Below, one piece after another: positions 29,995 through 45,700 of a stretch of DNA of 64,000 nt. How positions within the stretch are numbered: position 1 is the stretch's first letter; the number at the start of each line of letters is the position of its first letter. Made by a program: the position numbers and the translations under genes. Under the pieces are notes generated by a model. The model was not told where the DNA came from, made no database searches, and was given only the letters and a program-made list of their open reading frames with translations. The DNA is from Hydractinia symbiolongicarpus (taxonomy: Eukaryota > Cnidaria > Hydrozoa > Anthoathecata > Hydractiniidae): positions 1,302,001 to 1,366,000 of the forward strand of contig NC_079888.1 of NCBI RefSeq assembly GCF_029227915.1, written 5' to 3'.

Positions 29995-32900
29995 GGCTCA
30001 TTTATCAGGTCACAGTCCAAAATCAGTTCAACTAAGTCCCACAGTCAATCGGTTCACTGTTAAAAGCGATACAACTTAGTTATATCGGAACAAAATCACT
30101 AAATACATGTTGGTACGAATATGTGACGCAACCGTTGTAACTCAAACGGATTGACACTGTTAAAAAGACAATGAAATGTAGTTTTTGAAACTGTCTCTAT
30201 TTCTTCAGCGTGAACTAACGGCTAGGATTGGTCTCACAGTAAAGAATGAGTTATTAATCTTAATTTTTAAATGAAGCGCTACCACACCGCCCAGTGTAAT
30301 CGCTGAGTTCCAGCAATCCTGTCAAATTAAGAAGAATGTCATTCCTTGCAGTCCAATTGTCTCATTTATCACATTTATCAGGTCACAGTCCAGAATCAGT
30401 TCAACTAAGTCCCACAGTCAATCCGTTCACCGTTAAAAGCGATACAACTTAGTAATATCGGAACAGAAGCACTAAATACATGTTGGTACGAATATGTGAC
30501 GCAACCGTTGTAACTCAAACGGATTGACACCTTTAAAAAGTCAATGAAATGTAATTTGAAACTGTCTCTATTTCTTCAGCGCGAACTAACGGCTAGGATT
30601 GGTCCCACAGTAAAAAGTGACTTATTTATCAAAATTTTTAAATGAAGCGCTACCACAGCGCCCAGTGTAATCGCTGAGTTCCGGCAATCATTTCGAGTTA
30701 AAAAGAATGTTATTTCTTGGAGTCCAATTGGTTTATTTATCACATTTATAAGGTCACAGTCCAGAATCAGTTCAATTAAGTCCCACAGTAAATCGTTTCA
30801 CTTTTAAAAGCGATACAACTTAGTAATATCGGAAAAAATCGCTAAATACATGTTGGTACGAATATGTGAAGCAACCGTTGTAACTCAAACGGATTGACAC
30901 CGTTAGAAAGTCAATGAAAGGTAGTTTTTGAAACTGTCTCTATTTCTTTAGCGGGAACTAACGGATAGGATTGGTCCCACAGTAAAAAATGACTTATTTA
31001 ACGAATTTTTTAAATGAAGCGCTACCACAGGGTCCAGTGTAATCGCTGAGTTCCGGGAATCATGTCGAGTTAAAAAGATTGTTATTTCTTGGAGTTCAAT
31101 TGGCTCATTTATCGCATCTATAAAGTCTCAGTCCAGAAACAGTTCAATTAATTCCCACAGTCAATCGTTTCACTTTTAAAAGCAATACAACTTAGTTATA
31201 TCGGAACAAAATCACTAAATACATGTTGGTACGAATATGTGACGCAACCGTTGTAACTCAAACAAATTGACACTGTTAAGAAGACAATGAAATGTAGTGT
31301 TTGAAACTGCCTCTATTTCTTCAGCGTGAACTAACGGCTAGGATTAGTCCCACAGTAAAAAATGACTTATTAATCTTAATTTTTTAATGAAGCGCTACCA
31401 CCGCGCCCAGTGTATCCGCTGAGTTCCAGCAATCATGTAAAATTAAGAAGATTGTCATTCATTGGAGACCAAGTGGCTCATTTATCACATTTAGCAGGTA
31501 ACAGTTTAGAATTAGTTCAATTAAATCCCACAGTCAATCGTTTTACTATTAAAAGCCATACAACTTAGTAATATCGGAACAAAATCACTAAATACATGTT
31601 GGTACGAATATGTGACGCAACCGTTGTAACTCAAACGGATTGACACCTTTAAAAAGTCAATGAAATGTAGTTATTGAAACTGTGTCTATTTCTTCAGCGC
31701 GAACTAACGGCTAGGATTGGTCCCACAGTAAAAAGTGACTTATTTATCGAAATTTTTAAATGAAGCGCTACCAAAGGGTCCAATGTAATCGTTGAGTTCC
31801 GGCAATCATGTCGAGTTAAAAAAAATGTTATTTCTTGGAGTCCAATTGGCTCATTTATCAGGTCACAGTCCAAAATCAGTTCAACTAAGTCCCACAGTCA
31901 ATCGGTTCACTGTTAAAAGCGATACAACTTAGTTATATCGGAACAAAATCACTAAATACATGTTGGTACGAATATGTGACGCAACCGTTGTAACTCAAAC
32001 GGATTGACACTGTTAAAAAGACAATGAAATGTAGTTTTTGAAACTGTCTCTATTTCTTCAGCGTGAACTAACGGCTAGGATTGGTCTCACAGTAAAGAAT
32101 GAGTTATTAGTCTTAATTTTTAAATGAAGCGCTACCACACCGCCCAGTGTAATCGCTGAGTTCCAGCAATCCTGTCAAATTAAGAAGAATGTCATTCCTT
32201 GCAGTCCAATTGTCTCATTTATCACATTTATCAGGTCACAGTCCAGAATCAGTTCAACTAAGTCCCACAGTCAATCCGTTCACCGTTAAAAGCGATACAA
32301 CTTAGTAATATCGGAACAAAAGCACTAAATACATGTTGGTACGAATATGTGACGCAACCGTTGTAACTCAAACGGATTGACACCTTTAAAAAGTCAATGA
32401 AATGTAATTTGAAACTGTCTCTATTTCTTCAGCGCGAACTAACGGCTAGGATTGGTCCCACAGTAAAAAGTGACTTATTTATCAAAATTTTTAAATGAAG
32501 CGCTACCACAGCGCCCAGTGTAATCGCTGAGTTCCGGCAATCATTTCGAGTTAAAAAGAATGTTATTTCTTGGAGTCCAATTGGTTTATTTATCACATTT
32601 ATAAGGTCACAGTCCAGAATCAGTTCAATTAAGTCCCACAGTAAATCGTTTCACTTTTAAAAGCGATACAACTTAGTAATATCGGAAAAAATCGCTAAAT
32701 ACATGTTGGTACGAATATGTGAAGCAACCGTTGTAACTCAAACGGATTGACACCGTTAGAAAGTCAATGAAAGGTAGTTTTTGAAACTGTCTCTATTTCT
32801 TTAGCGGGAACTAACGGATAGGATTGGTCCCACAGTAAAAAATGACTTATTTAACGAATTTTTTAAATGAAGCGCTACCACAGGGTCCAGTGTAATCGCT

Positions 32901-33048
32901 GAGTTCCGGGAATCATGTCGAGTTAAAAAGATTGTTATTTCTTGGAGTTCAATTGGCTCATTTATCGCATCTATAAAGTCTCAGTCCAGAAACAGTTCAA
33001 TTAATTCCCACAGTCAATCGTTTCACTTTTAAAAGCAATACAACTTAG
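29995..33048 (+). repeat. Paired ~1.2 kb duplication inside the array
   Basis: The block ~29995-31195 is repeated at ~31848-33048 (offset ~1853 bp, five monomers). Both share a small deletion giving TCATTTATCAGGTCAC, the GTAATTTGAAACTG shortening and the AAAGCAATACAAC variant. The ~650 bp between the blocks holds two other monomer types. Confidence 0.8.
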
Positions 33049-33690
33049 TAATATCGGAAAAAATCGCTAAATACGTGTTGGTACGAATATGTGAAGCAAC
33101 CGTTGTAACCCTAACGGATTGACACCGTTGGAAAGTCAATGAAATATAGTTTCTGAAACAGTCTCTATTTCTTCAACGCGAACTAACGGCTAGGATAGGT
33201 CCCACAGTAAAAAGTGACTTATTTATCTAAAGTTTTAAATGAAGCGCTAACGCAGGGTCCAGTGTAATCGCTGAGTTCCAGCAATCATGTCAAATTAAAA
33301 AGAATGTCATTCCTTGGAGTCCAATTGGCTCATTTATCACATCTATCAGGTCACAGTCCAGAATCAGTTCAACTAAGTCCCACAGTCAATCGGTTCACCG
33401 TTAAAAGCGATACAACTTAGTAATATCGGAACAAAATCACTAAATACATGTTGGTACGAATATGTGAAGCAACCGTTGTAACTCAAACAGATTGACACCA
33501 CTGAAAAGTCAATGAAATGTAGTTTTTGAAACTGTCTCTATTTCTTCAGCGCGAACTAACGGCTAGGATTGGTCCCACAGTAAAAAATGACTTATTTAAC
33601 TAAATTTTTAAATGAAGCGCTACCACAGGGTCCAGTGTAATCTTTGAGTTCCGGCAATCATGTCGAGTTAAAAAGAATGTTATTTCTTGG

Positions 33691-36600
33691 AGACCAAGTG
33701 GCTCATTTATCACATTTAGCAGATAACAGTTTAGAATCAGTTCAATTAAGTCCCACAGTCAATCGTTTTACTTTTAAAAGCCATAAAACTTAGTAATAGT
33801 GGAAGAAATCGCTAAATACATGTTGGTACGAATATGTGACGCAACCGTTGTAACTCAAACGGATTGACACCGTTAGAAAGTCAATGAAATCTAGTTTTTG
33901 AAACTGTCTCTATTTCTTCAGCGCGAACTAACGGCTAGGATTGGTCCCACAGTAAGAAATGACTTATTTATCGAAATTTTTAAATGAGGCGCAACCACAG
34001 GGTCCAGTGTAATCGCTGAGTTCCGGCAATCATGTCGAGTTAAAAAGAATGTTATTTCTTGGGGTCCAATTGGCTCATTTATCACATTTATCAGGTCACA
34101 GTCCAAAATCAGTTCAACTAAGTCCCACAGTCAATCGGTTCACCGTTAAAAGCGATACAACTTAGTAATATCGGAACAAAATCACTAAGTACATGTTGGT
34201 ACGAATATGTGACGCAACCGTTGTAACTCAAACGAATTGACACCGTTACGAAGACAATGAAATGTAGTGTTTGAAACTGCCTCTATTTCTTCAGCGTGAA
34301 GTAACGGCTAGGATTGGTCCCACAGTAAAAAATGACTTACTAATCTTAATTTTTAAATGAAGTGCTACCACAGGGTCCAGTGTAATCGCTGAGTTCCGGG
34401 AATGATGTCGAGTTAAAAAGAATGTTATTTCTTGGTGTTCAATTGGCTCTTTTATCGCATTTATAAGGTCACAGTCCAGAAACAGTTCAATTAATTCCCA
34501 CAGTCAATCGTTTCACTTTTAAAAGCGATACAACTTAGTAAGATCGGAACAAATCGCTAAATACATGTTGGTACGAATACGCAACGTAATCGTTGTAACT
34601 CAAACGGAATGTCACCGTTAGAAAGTCAATGAAATGTAGTTTTTGAAACTGTCTCTATTTCTTCAGCGCGAACTAATGGCTAGGATTGGTCCCACAGTAA
34701 AAAATGACTTATTTATTGAAATTTTTAAATGAAGCGCTACCACAGGGTCCAGTGTAATCGTTGAGTTCCGGCAATCATGTCGAGTTAAAAAGAATGTTAT
34801 TTCTTGGGGTCCAATTGGCTCATTTATCACATTTATCAGCTCACAGTCCAAAATCAATTCAACTAAGTCCCACAGTCAATCGGTTCACCGTTAAAAGCGA
34901 TACAACTTAGTAATATCGGAACAAAATCACTAAGTACTTGTTGGTACAAATATGTGACGCAACCGTTGTAACTCAAACGAATTGACACCGTTAAGAAGAC
35001 AATGAAATGTAGTGTTTGAAACTGCCTCTATTTCTTCAGCGTGAACTAATGGCTCGGATTAGTCCCACAGTAAAAAATGACTTATTATTCTTAATTTTTA
35101 AATGAAGTGCTACCACAGCGCCCAGTGTATCCGCTGAGTTCCAGCAATCATGTCAAATTAAGAAGATTGTCATTCATTGGAGACCAAGTGGCTCATTTAT
35201 CACATTTAGCAGATAACAGTTTAGAATCAGTTCAATTAAGTCCCACAGTCAATCGTTTTACTTTTAAAAGCCATAAAACTTAGTAATAGTGGAAGAAATC
35301 GCTAAATACATGTTGGTACAAATATCTGACGCAACCGTTGCAATTCAAACGGATTGACACCGTTAGAAAGTCAATGAAATCTAGTTTTTGAAACTGTCTC
35401 TATTTCTTCAGCGCGAACTAACGGCTAGGATTGGTCCCACAGTAAGAAATGACTTATTTATCGAAATTTTTAAATGAGGCGCAACCACAGGGTCCAGTGT
35501 AATCGCTGAGTTCCGGCAATCATGTCGAGTTAAAAAGAATGTTATTTCTTGGGGTCCAATTGGCTCATTTATCACATTTATCAGGTCACAGTCCAAAATC
35601 AGTTCAACTAAGTCCCACAGTCAATCGGTTCACCGTTAAAAGCGATACAACTTAGTAATATCGGAACAAAATCACTAAGTACATGTTGGTACGAATATGT
35701 GACGCAACCGTTGTAACTCAAACGAATTGACACCGTTAAGAAGACAATGAAATGTAGTGTTTGAAACTGCCTCTATTTCTTCAGCGTGAAGTAACGGCTA
35801 GGATTGGTCCCACAGTAAAAAATGACTTACTAATCTTAATTTTTAAATGAAGTGCTACCACAGGGTCCAGTGTAATCGCTGAGTTCCGGGAATGATGTCG
35901 AGTTAAAAAGAATGTTATTTCTTGGTGTTCAATTGGCTCTTTTATCGCATTTATAAGGTCACAGTCCAGAAACAGTTCAATTAATTCCCACAGTCAATCG
36001 TTTCACTTTTAAAAGCGATACAACTTAGTAAGATCGGAACAAATCGCTAAATACATGTTGGTACGAATACGCAACGTAATCGTTGTAACTCAAACGGAAT
36101 GTCACCGTTAGAAAGTCAATGAAATGTAGTTTTTGAAACTGTCTCTATTTCTTCAGCGCGAACTAATGGCTAGGATTGGTCCCACAGTAAAAAATGACTT
36201 ATTTATTGAAATTTTTAAATGAAGCGCTACCACAGGGTCCAGTGTAATCGTTGAGTTCCGGCAATCATGTCGAGTTAAAAAGAATGTTATTTCTTGGGGT
36301 CCAATTGGCTCATTTATCACATTTATCAGCTCACAGTCCAAAATCAATTCAACTAAGTCCCACAGTCAATCGGTTCACCGTTAAAAGCGATACAACTTAG
36401 TAATATCGGAACAAAATCACTAAGTACTTGTTGGTACAAATATGTGACGCAACCGTTGTAACTCAAACGAATTGACACCGTTAAGAAGACAATGAAATGT
36501 AGTGTTTGAAACTGCCTCTATTTCTTCAGCGTGAACTAATGGCTAGGATTAGTCCCACAGTAAAAAATGACTTATTATTCTTAATTTTTAAATGAAGTGC
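33691..36600 (+). repeat. Tandem 1490 bp tetramer duplication
   Basis: 33691-35180 is followed directly by a near-identical copy beginning at 35181. Each has four monomers, including one with the variant AGACCAAGTG and one with CGCAACGTAATCG. The second copy trails off near 36600. Confidence 0.8.
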
Positions 36601-39600
36601 TACCACAGGGTCCAGTGTAATCGCTGAGTTCCGGGAATGATGTCGAGTTAAAAAGAATGTTATTTCTTGGTGTTCAATTGGCTCTTTTATCGCATTTATA
36701 AGGTCACAGTCCAGAAACAGTTCAATTAATTCCCACAGTCAATCGTTTCACTTTTAAAAGCGATACAACTTAGTAAGGTCGGAACAAATTGCTAAATACA
36801 TGTTGGTACGAATACGCGACGTAATCGTTGTAACTCAAACGGAATGTCACCGTTAGAAAGTCAATGAAATGTAGTTTTTGAAACTGTCTCTATTTCTTCA
36901 GCGCGAACTAATGGCTAGGATTGGTCCCACAGTAAAAAATGACTTATTTATTGAAATTTTTAAATGAAGCGCTACCACAGGGTCCAGTGTAATCGTTGAG
37001 TTCCAGCAATCATGTCAAATTAAGAAGATTGTCATTCATTGGAGACCAAGTGGCTCATTTATCACATTTAGCAGATAACAGTTTAGAATCAGTTCAATTA
37101 AGTCCCACAGTCAATCGTTTTACTTTTAAAAGCCATACAACTTAGTAATAGTGGAAGAAATCGCTAAATACATGTTGATACAAATATGTGACGCAACCGT
37201 TGCAACTCAAACGAATTGACACCGTAAAGAAGACAATGAAATGTAGTTTTTGAAACTGTCTCTATTTCTTCCGCGTGAACTAACGGATAGGATTTGTCCC
37301 ACAGTAAAAAACGACTTATTTATCTTAATTTTTAAATAAAGCGCTCCCACAGCGCCCAGTGTAATCGCTGAGTTCCGGCAATCATGTCGATTTAAAAAGA
37401 ATGTTATTTCTTTGAGTCCAATTGGCTCATTTATCACATTTATAAGATCACAGTCCAGAATCAGTTCAACTAACTCCCACAGTCAATCTGTTCACTGTTA
37501 AAAGCGATACAACTTAGTAATATCGGAACAAAAGCACTAAATACATGTTGGTACGAATATGTGAAGCAACCGTTGTAACTCAAACGGATTGACACCGTTA
37601 GAAAGTCAATGAAAGGTAGTTTTTGAAACCGTCTCTACTTCTTTAGCGGGAAGTAACGGATAGGATTGGTTCCACAGTAAAAAATGACTTATTTATCGAT
37701 ATTTTTAAATAAGGCGCTACCACAGGGTTCAGTGTAATCGCTCAGTTCCGGGAATCATGTCGAGTTTAAAAGAATGTTATTTCTTGGTGTTCAATTGGCT
37801 GCATTATCGCATTTATAAAGTCACAGTCCAGAAACAGTTCAATTAATTCCCACAGTCAATCGTTTCACTTTTAAAAGCGATACAACTTAGTAAGATCGGA
37901 ACAAATCGCTAAATACATTTTGGTACGAATACGCGACGTAATCGTTGTAACTCAAACGAAATGTCACCGTTAGAAAGACAATGAAATGTAATTTTTGAAA
38001 CTGTCTCTATTTCTTCAGCGCGAACTAAGGGCTAGGATTGGTTCCACAGTAAAAAATGACTTATTTATCGATATTTTTAAATAAGGCGCTACCACAGGGT
38101 TCAGTGTAATCGCTGAGTTCCGGGAATCATGTCGAGTTTAAAAGAATGTTATTTCTTGGTGTTCAATTGGCTCCATTATCGCATTTATAAAGTCACAGTC
38201 CAGAAACAGTTCAATTAATTCCCACAGTCAATCGTTTCACTTTTAAAAGCGATACAACTTAGTAAGATCGGAACAAATCGCTAAATACATTTTGGTACGA
38301 ATACGCGACGTAATCGTTGTAACTCAAACGAAATGTCACCGTTAGAAAGTCAATGAAATGTAATTTTTGAAACTGTCTCTATTTCTTCAGCGCGAACTAA
38401 GGGCTAGGATTGGTCCCACAGTAAAAAATGACTTGTTTATCGAAATTTTTAAATGAAGCGCTACCACAGGGTCCAGTGTAATCGTTGAGTTCCGGCAATC
38501 ATGTCGAGTTAAAATGATTGTTAATTCTTGGAGTCAAATTGGCTCATTTATCACATTTATAAGGTCACAGTCCAGAATCAGTTCAATTAAGTCCCACAGT
38601 CAATCGTTTCACTTTTAAAAGCGATACAACTTAGTAAGATCGGAACAAATCGCTAAATACATGTTGGTATGAATACGTGACGCAATCGTTGTAACTTAAA
38701 CGGATTGACACCGTTAGAAAGTCAATGAAATGTAGTTTTTGAAACTGTCTCTATTTCTTCAGCGTGATATAACGGCTAGGATTGGTCCCACAGTAATAAA
38801 TGACTTATTTATCTAAATTTTTAAATGAAGCGCTACCACAGGGTCCAGTATAATCGTTGAGTTCCGGCAATCATGTCGAGTTAAAAAGAATGTTATTTAA
38901 TGGGGTTCAATTGGCTCATTTATCACATTTATAAGTTCAGAGTCCAGAATCAGTTCAATTAATTCCCACAGTCAATCGGTTCACTTTTAAAAGCGATACA
39001 ACTTAGTAATATCGGAAAAAATCGCTAAATACATGTTGGTACGAATACGTGACGCAATCGTTGTAACTCAAACGGATGGACACCGTTAGAAAGTCAATGA
39101 AAGGTAGTTTTTGAAACTGTCTCTATTTCTTCAGCGTGAAATAACGGCTAGGATTGGTCCCACAGTATTAAATGACTTATTTATCTAAGTTTTTAAATGA
39201 AGCGCTACCACAGGGTCCAGTGTATCCGTTGAGTTCCAGCAATCATGTCAAATTAAGAAGATTGTCATTCATTGTAGACCAAGTGGCTCATTTATCACAT
39301 TTAGCAGGTAACAGTCCAGAATCAGTTCAACTAAGTCCCACAGTCAATCGGTTCACTGTTAAAAGCGATACAACTTAGTAATATCGGAACAAAATCACTA
39401 AATACATGTTGGTACGAATATGTGACGCAACCGTTGTAACTCAAACGAATTAACACCGTTAAGAAGACAATGAAATGTAGTGTTTGAAACTGTCTCTATT
39501 TCTTTAGCGTGAACTAACGGCTGGGATTGGTCCCACAGTAAAAAATGACTTATTAATCTTAATTTTTAAATGAAGCGCTACCACAGCGCCCAGTGTATCC

Positions 39601-41289
39601 GCTGAGTTCCAGCAATCATGTCAAATTAAGAAGATTGGAGACCAAGTGGCTCATTTATCACATTTAGCAGGTAACAGTCCAGAATCCGTTCAATTAAGTC
39701 CCACAGTCAATCGGTTCACCGTTAAAGGCGATACAACTTAGTAATATCGGAACAAAATCACTAAATACAGGTTGGTACCAATATGTGACGCAACCGTTGT
39801 AACACAAACGGATTGACACCGTTAAAAAGACAATGAAATGTAGTTTTTGCAACTGTCTCTATTTCTTCAGCGTGAACTAAGGCTAGGATTGGTCCCACAG
39901 TAAAAAATGACTTATTTATCTTAATTTTTAAATGAAGTGCTACCACAGCGCCCAGTGTATCCGCTGTGTTCCAGCAATCATGTCAAATTAAGAAGATTGT
40001 CATTCCTTTGCGACCAAGTGACTCATTTATCACATTCAGCAGGTCACAGTCCTGAATCAGTTCAATTAAGTCCCACAGTCAATCGTTTCACTTTTAAAAG
40101 CGATACAACTTAGTAATATCGGAAAAAATCGCTAAATACATGTTGGTTCGAATATGTAAAGCAACCGTTGTAAATCAAACGGATTGACACCGTTAGAAAG
40201 TCAATGAAAGGTAGTTTTTGAAACTGTCTCTATTTCTTCAGCGTGAACTAACGGATAGTATTGGTCCTACAGTAAAAAAGGACTTGTTTATCGAAATTTT
40301 TAAATAAAGCGCTACCACAGGGTTCAGTGTAATCGCTGAATTCCGGCAATCATGTCGAGTTAAAAAGAATGTCATTCCTTGGAGTCCAATTGGTTCATTT
40401 ATCACATTTATCAAGTCACAGTCCAGAATCAGTTCAACTAAGTCCCATAGTCAATCGGTTCACTGTTAAAAGCGATACAACTTAGTAATATCGGAACAAA
40501 ATCACTAAATACATGTTGGTACCAATATGTGACGCAACCGTTGTAACTCAAACGGATTGACACCGTTAAGAAGACAATTAAATGTAGTTTTTGCAACTGT
40601 CTCTATTTCTTCAGCGCGAACTAAGGCTAGGATTGGTCCCACAATCCGCTGAGTTCCAGCAGTCATGTCAAATTAAGAAGATTGTCATTCCTTTGAAACC
40701 AAGTGGCTCATTTATCACATTCAGCAAGTCACAGTCCAGAATCAGTTCAATTAAGTCCCACAGTCAATCGTTTCACTTTTAAAAGCGATACAACTTAGTA
40801 ATATCGGAAAAAATCGCTAAATACATGTTGGTTCGAATATGTGAAGCAACCTTTGAAAATCAAACGGATTGACACAGTTAGAAAGTCAATGAAAGGTAGT
40901 TTTTGAAACTGTCTCTATTTCTTCAGGGTGAACTAACGGATAGGATTGGTCCCACAGTAAAAAATGACTTATTTATCGAAATTTTTAAATGAAGCGCTAC
41001 CACAGGGTCCAGTGTAATCGCTGAGTTCCGGCAATCATGTCGAGTTAAAAAGAATGTCATTCCTTGGAGTCCAATTGGTTCATTTATCACATTTATCAGG
41101 TCACAGTCCAGAATCAGTTCAACTAAGTCCCACGGCCAATCGGTTCACCGTTAAAAGCGATACAACTTAGTAATATCGGAATAAAATCACTAAATACATG
41201 TTGGTACCAATATGTGACGCAACCGTTGTAACTCAAACGGATTGCCACCGTTAAAAAGACAATGATATGTAGCTTTTGCAACTGTCTCT

Positions 41290-42755
41290 ATTTCTTCAGC
41301 GTGAACTAACGGTTAGGATTGGTCCCACAGTAAAAAATCTTAATTTTTAAATGAAGCGCTACCACAGCTCCCAGTGTATCCGCTGAGTTCCAGCAATCAT
41401 GTCAAATTAAGAAGATTGTCATTCCTTTGAGACCAAGTGGCTCATTTATCACATTCAGCAGGTCACAGTCCAGAATCAGTTCAATTAAGTCCCACATTCA
41501 ATCGTTTCAATTTTAAAAGCGATACAACTTAGTAATAGCGGAAGAAATCGTTAAATACATGTTGGTACGAATATGTGACGCATCCGTTGTAACTCAAACG
41601 GATTGACACCGTTAGAAAGTCAATGAAATCTAGTTTTTGAAACTGTCTCTGTTTCTTTAGCGCGAACTAACGGCTAGGATTGGTACCACAGTAAAAAATG
41701 ACTTATTTATCTTAATTTTTAAATAAAGCGCACCCACAGCGCCCAATGTAATGGCTGAGTTCCGGCAATCATGTCGAGTTAAAAAGAATGTTATTTCTTG
41801 GAGTCCAATTTGCTCATTTATCACATTTATAAGATCACAGTCCAGAATCAGTTCAATTAAGTCCCACAGTCAATCGTTTCACTTTTAAAAGCGATACAAC
41901 TTAGCAATATCGGAAAAAATCGCTAAATACATGTTGGTTCGAATATGTGAAGCAACCGTTGTAAATCAAACAGATTGACACCGTTAGAAAGTCAATGAAG
42001 GGTAGGTTTTGAAACTGTCTCTATTTCTTCAGCGTGAACTAACGGTTAGGATTGGTCCCACAGTAAAAAATTTTAATTTTTAAATGAAGCGCTACCACAG
42101 CTCCCAGTGTATCCGCTGAGTTCCAGCAATCATGTCAAATTAAGAAGATTGTCATTCCTTTGAGACCAAGTGGCTCATTTATCACATTCAGCAGGTCACA
42201 GTCCAGAATCAGTTCAATTAAGTCCCACATTCAATCGTTTCAATTTTAAAAGCGATACAACTTAGTAATAGCGGAAGAAATCCTTAAATACATGTTGGTA
42301 CGAATATGTGACGCATCCGTTGTAACTCAAACGGATTGACACCGTTAGAAAGTCAATGAAATCTAGTTTTTGAAACTGTCTCTGTTTCTTTAGCGCGAAC
42401 TAACGGCTAGGATTGGTACCACAGTAAAAAATGACTTATTTATCTTAATTTTTAAATAAAGCGCACCCACAGCGCCCAGTGTAATGGCTGAGTTCCGGCA
42501 ATCATGTCGAGTTAAAAAGAATGTTATTTCTTGGAGTCCAATTTGCTCATTTATCACATTTATAAGATCACAGTCCAGAATCAGTTCAATTAAGTCCCAC
42601 AGTCAATCGTTTCACTTTTAAAAGCGATACAACTTAGCAATATCGGAAAAAATCGCTAAATACATGTTGGTTCGAATATGTGAAGCAACCGTTGTAAATC
42701 AAACAGATTGACACCGTTAGAAAGTCAATGAAGGGTAGATTTTGAAACTGTCTCT
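41290..42755 (+). repeat. Tandem 733 bp dimer duplication with a 12 bp deletion
   Basis: Two adjacent copies of a two-monomer unit share the deletion that turns the usual AAAAAATGACTTATTTATCT into AAAAAATCTTAATTT or AAAAAATTTTAATTT, near 41333 and 42065. The spacing is ~733 bp instead of the usual ~745 bp. Confidence 0.75.
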
Positions 42756-45700
42756 ATTTCTTCAGCGTGAACTAACGGATAGGATTGGTCCCACATTAAA
42801 AAATGACTTATTCATCGAAATTTATAAATGAAGCGCTACCACAGGGTCGAGTGCGACGTAATCGTTGTAACTCAAACGAAATGTCACCGTTAGAAAGTCA
42901 ATGAAATGTAATTTTTGAAACTGTCTCTATTTCTTCAGGGTGAACTAACGTCCAGGATTGGCCCCACAGTAATAAATGACTTATTTATCTAAAATTTTAA
43001 ATGAAACGCTACCACAGGGTCCAGTGTAATCGTTGAGTTCCGCCAATCATGTCGAGTTAAAAAGAATGTTATTTGATGGAGTCCAATTGGCTCATTTATC
43101 ACATTTATAAGTTCACAGTCCAGAATCAGTTCAATTAAGTCCCACAGTCAATCGTTTCACTTTTAAAAGCGATACAACTTAGTAATATCGGTAAAAATCG
43201 CTACGTACATGTTGGTACGAATGTGTGAAGCAACCGTTGTAACTCAAACGGATTGACACCGTTAGAAAGTCAATGAAAGGTAGTTTTTGAAACTGTCTCT
43301 ATTTCTTCAGCGTGAACTAACGGATAGGATTGGTCCCACAGTAAAAAAATGACTTATTTATCGAAATTTTTAAATGAAGCGCTACCACAGGGTCCAGTGT
43401 AATCGCTGAGTTCCGGCAATCATGTCGAGTTAAAAAGAATGTTATTTCTTGGAGTTCAATTGGCTCATTTATCACATTTTCAAGGTCACAGTCCAGAAAC
43501 AGTTCAATTAATTCCCACAGTCAATTGTTTCACTTTTAAAAGCGATACAACTTAGTAAAATCGGAACAAATCGCTAAATACATGTTGGTATGATTACGTG
43601 ACGCAATCGTTGTAACTCAAACGGATTGACACCGTTAGAAAGTCAATGAAATGTAGTTTTTGAAACTGTCTCTATTTATTCAGCGTGATATAACGGCTAG
43701 GATTGGTCCCACAGTAATAAATGACTTATTTATCTAAATTTTTAAATGAAGCGCTACCACAGGGTCCAGTATAATCGTTGAGTTCCGGCAATCATGTCGA
43801 GTTAAAAAGAATGTTATTTAATGGGGTCCAATTGGCTCATTTATCACATTTATAAGTTCAGAGTCCAGAATCAGTTCAATTAATTCCCACAGTCAATCGG
43901 TTCACTTTTAAAAGCGATACAATTTAGTAATGTCGGAAAAAATCACTAAATACATGTTGGTACGAATATGTGAAGCAACCGTTGTAACTCAAACGAATTG
44001 ACACCGTTAAGAAGACAATAAAATGTAGTGTTTGAAACTGTCTCTATTTCTTCAGCGTGAAATAACGGCTGGGATTGGTCCCACAGTAAAAAAATGTCTT
44101 ATTATTCTTAATTTTTAAATAAAGCGCTACCACAGCGCCCAGTGTAATCGCTGAGTTCCGGCAATCATGTCGAGTTAAAAAGAATGTTATTTCTTGGAGT
44201 TCAATTGGCTGATTTATCACATTTATAAGGTCACAGTCCAGAAACAGTTCAATTAGTTCCCACAGTCAATCGTTTCACATTTAAAAGCGATACAACTTAG
44301 TAAGATCGGAACAAATCGCTAAATACATGTTGGTACGAATACGTGACGCAATCGTTGTAACTCAAACGGATGGACACCGTTAGAAAGTCAATGAAAGGTA
44401 GTTTTTGAAACAGTCTCTATTTCTTCAGCGTGAAATAACGGCTAGGATTGGTCCCACAGTATTAAATGACTTATTTATCTAAGTTTTTAAATGAAGCGCT
44501 ACCACAGGGTCCAGTGTATCCGTTGAGTTCCAGCAATCATGTCAAATTAAGAAGATTGTCATTCATTGGAGACCAAGTGGCTCATTTATCACATTTAGCA
44601 GGTAACAGTCCAGAATCCGTTCAATTAAGTCCCACAGTCAATCGGTTCACTTTTAAAAGCGATACAATTTAGTAATGTCGGAAAAAATCACTAAATACAT
44701 GTTGGTACGAATATGTGAAGCAACCGTTGTAACTCAAACGAATTGACACCGTTAAGAAGACAATAAAATGTAGTGTTTGAAACTGTCTCTATTTCTTCAG
44801 CGTGAACTAACGGCTAGGATTGGTCCCACAGTAAAAAAATGTCTTATTATTCTTAATTTTTAAATAAAGCGCTACCACAGCGCCCAGTGTAATCGCTGAG
44901 TTCCGGCAATCATGTCGAGTTAAAAAGAATGTTATTTCTTGGAGTTCAATTGGCTGATTTATCACATTTATAAGGTCACAGTCCAGAAACAGTTCAATTA
45001 GTTCCCACAGTCAATCGTTTTACATTTAAAAGCGATACAACTTAGTAAGATCGGAACAAATCGGTAAATACATGTTGGTGCGAATACGTGACGCAATCGT
45101 TGTAACTCAAACGGATGGACACCGTTAGAAAGTCAATGAAAGGTAGTTTTTGAAACTGTCTCTATTTCTTCAGCGTGAAATAACGGCTAGGATTGGTCCC
45201 ACAGTATTAAATGACTTACTTATCTAAGTTTTTAAATGAAGCGCTACCACAGGGTCCAGTGTATCCGTTGAGTTCCAGCAATCATGTCAAATTAAGAAGA
45301 TTGTCATTCATTGGAGACCAAGTGGCTCATTTATCACATTTAGCAGGTAACAGTCCAGAATCCGTTCAGTTAAGTCCCACAGTCAATCGGTTCACTGTTA
45401 AAAGCGATACAACTTAGTAAGATCGGAACAAATCGCTAAATACATGTTGGTATGAATACGTGACGCAATCGTGTAACTCAAACGGATTGACACCGTTAGA
45501 AAGTCAATGAAATGTAGTTTTTGAAACTGTCTCTATTTCTTCAGCGTGATATAACGGCTAGGATTGGTCCCACAGTAATAAATGACTTATTTATCTAAAT
45601 TTTTAAATGAAGCGCTACCACAGGGTCCAGTATAATCGTTGAGTTCCGGCAATCATGTCGAGTTAAAAAGAATGTTATTTAATGGGGTCCAATTGGCTCA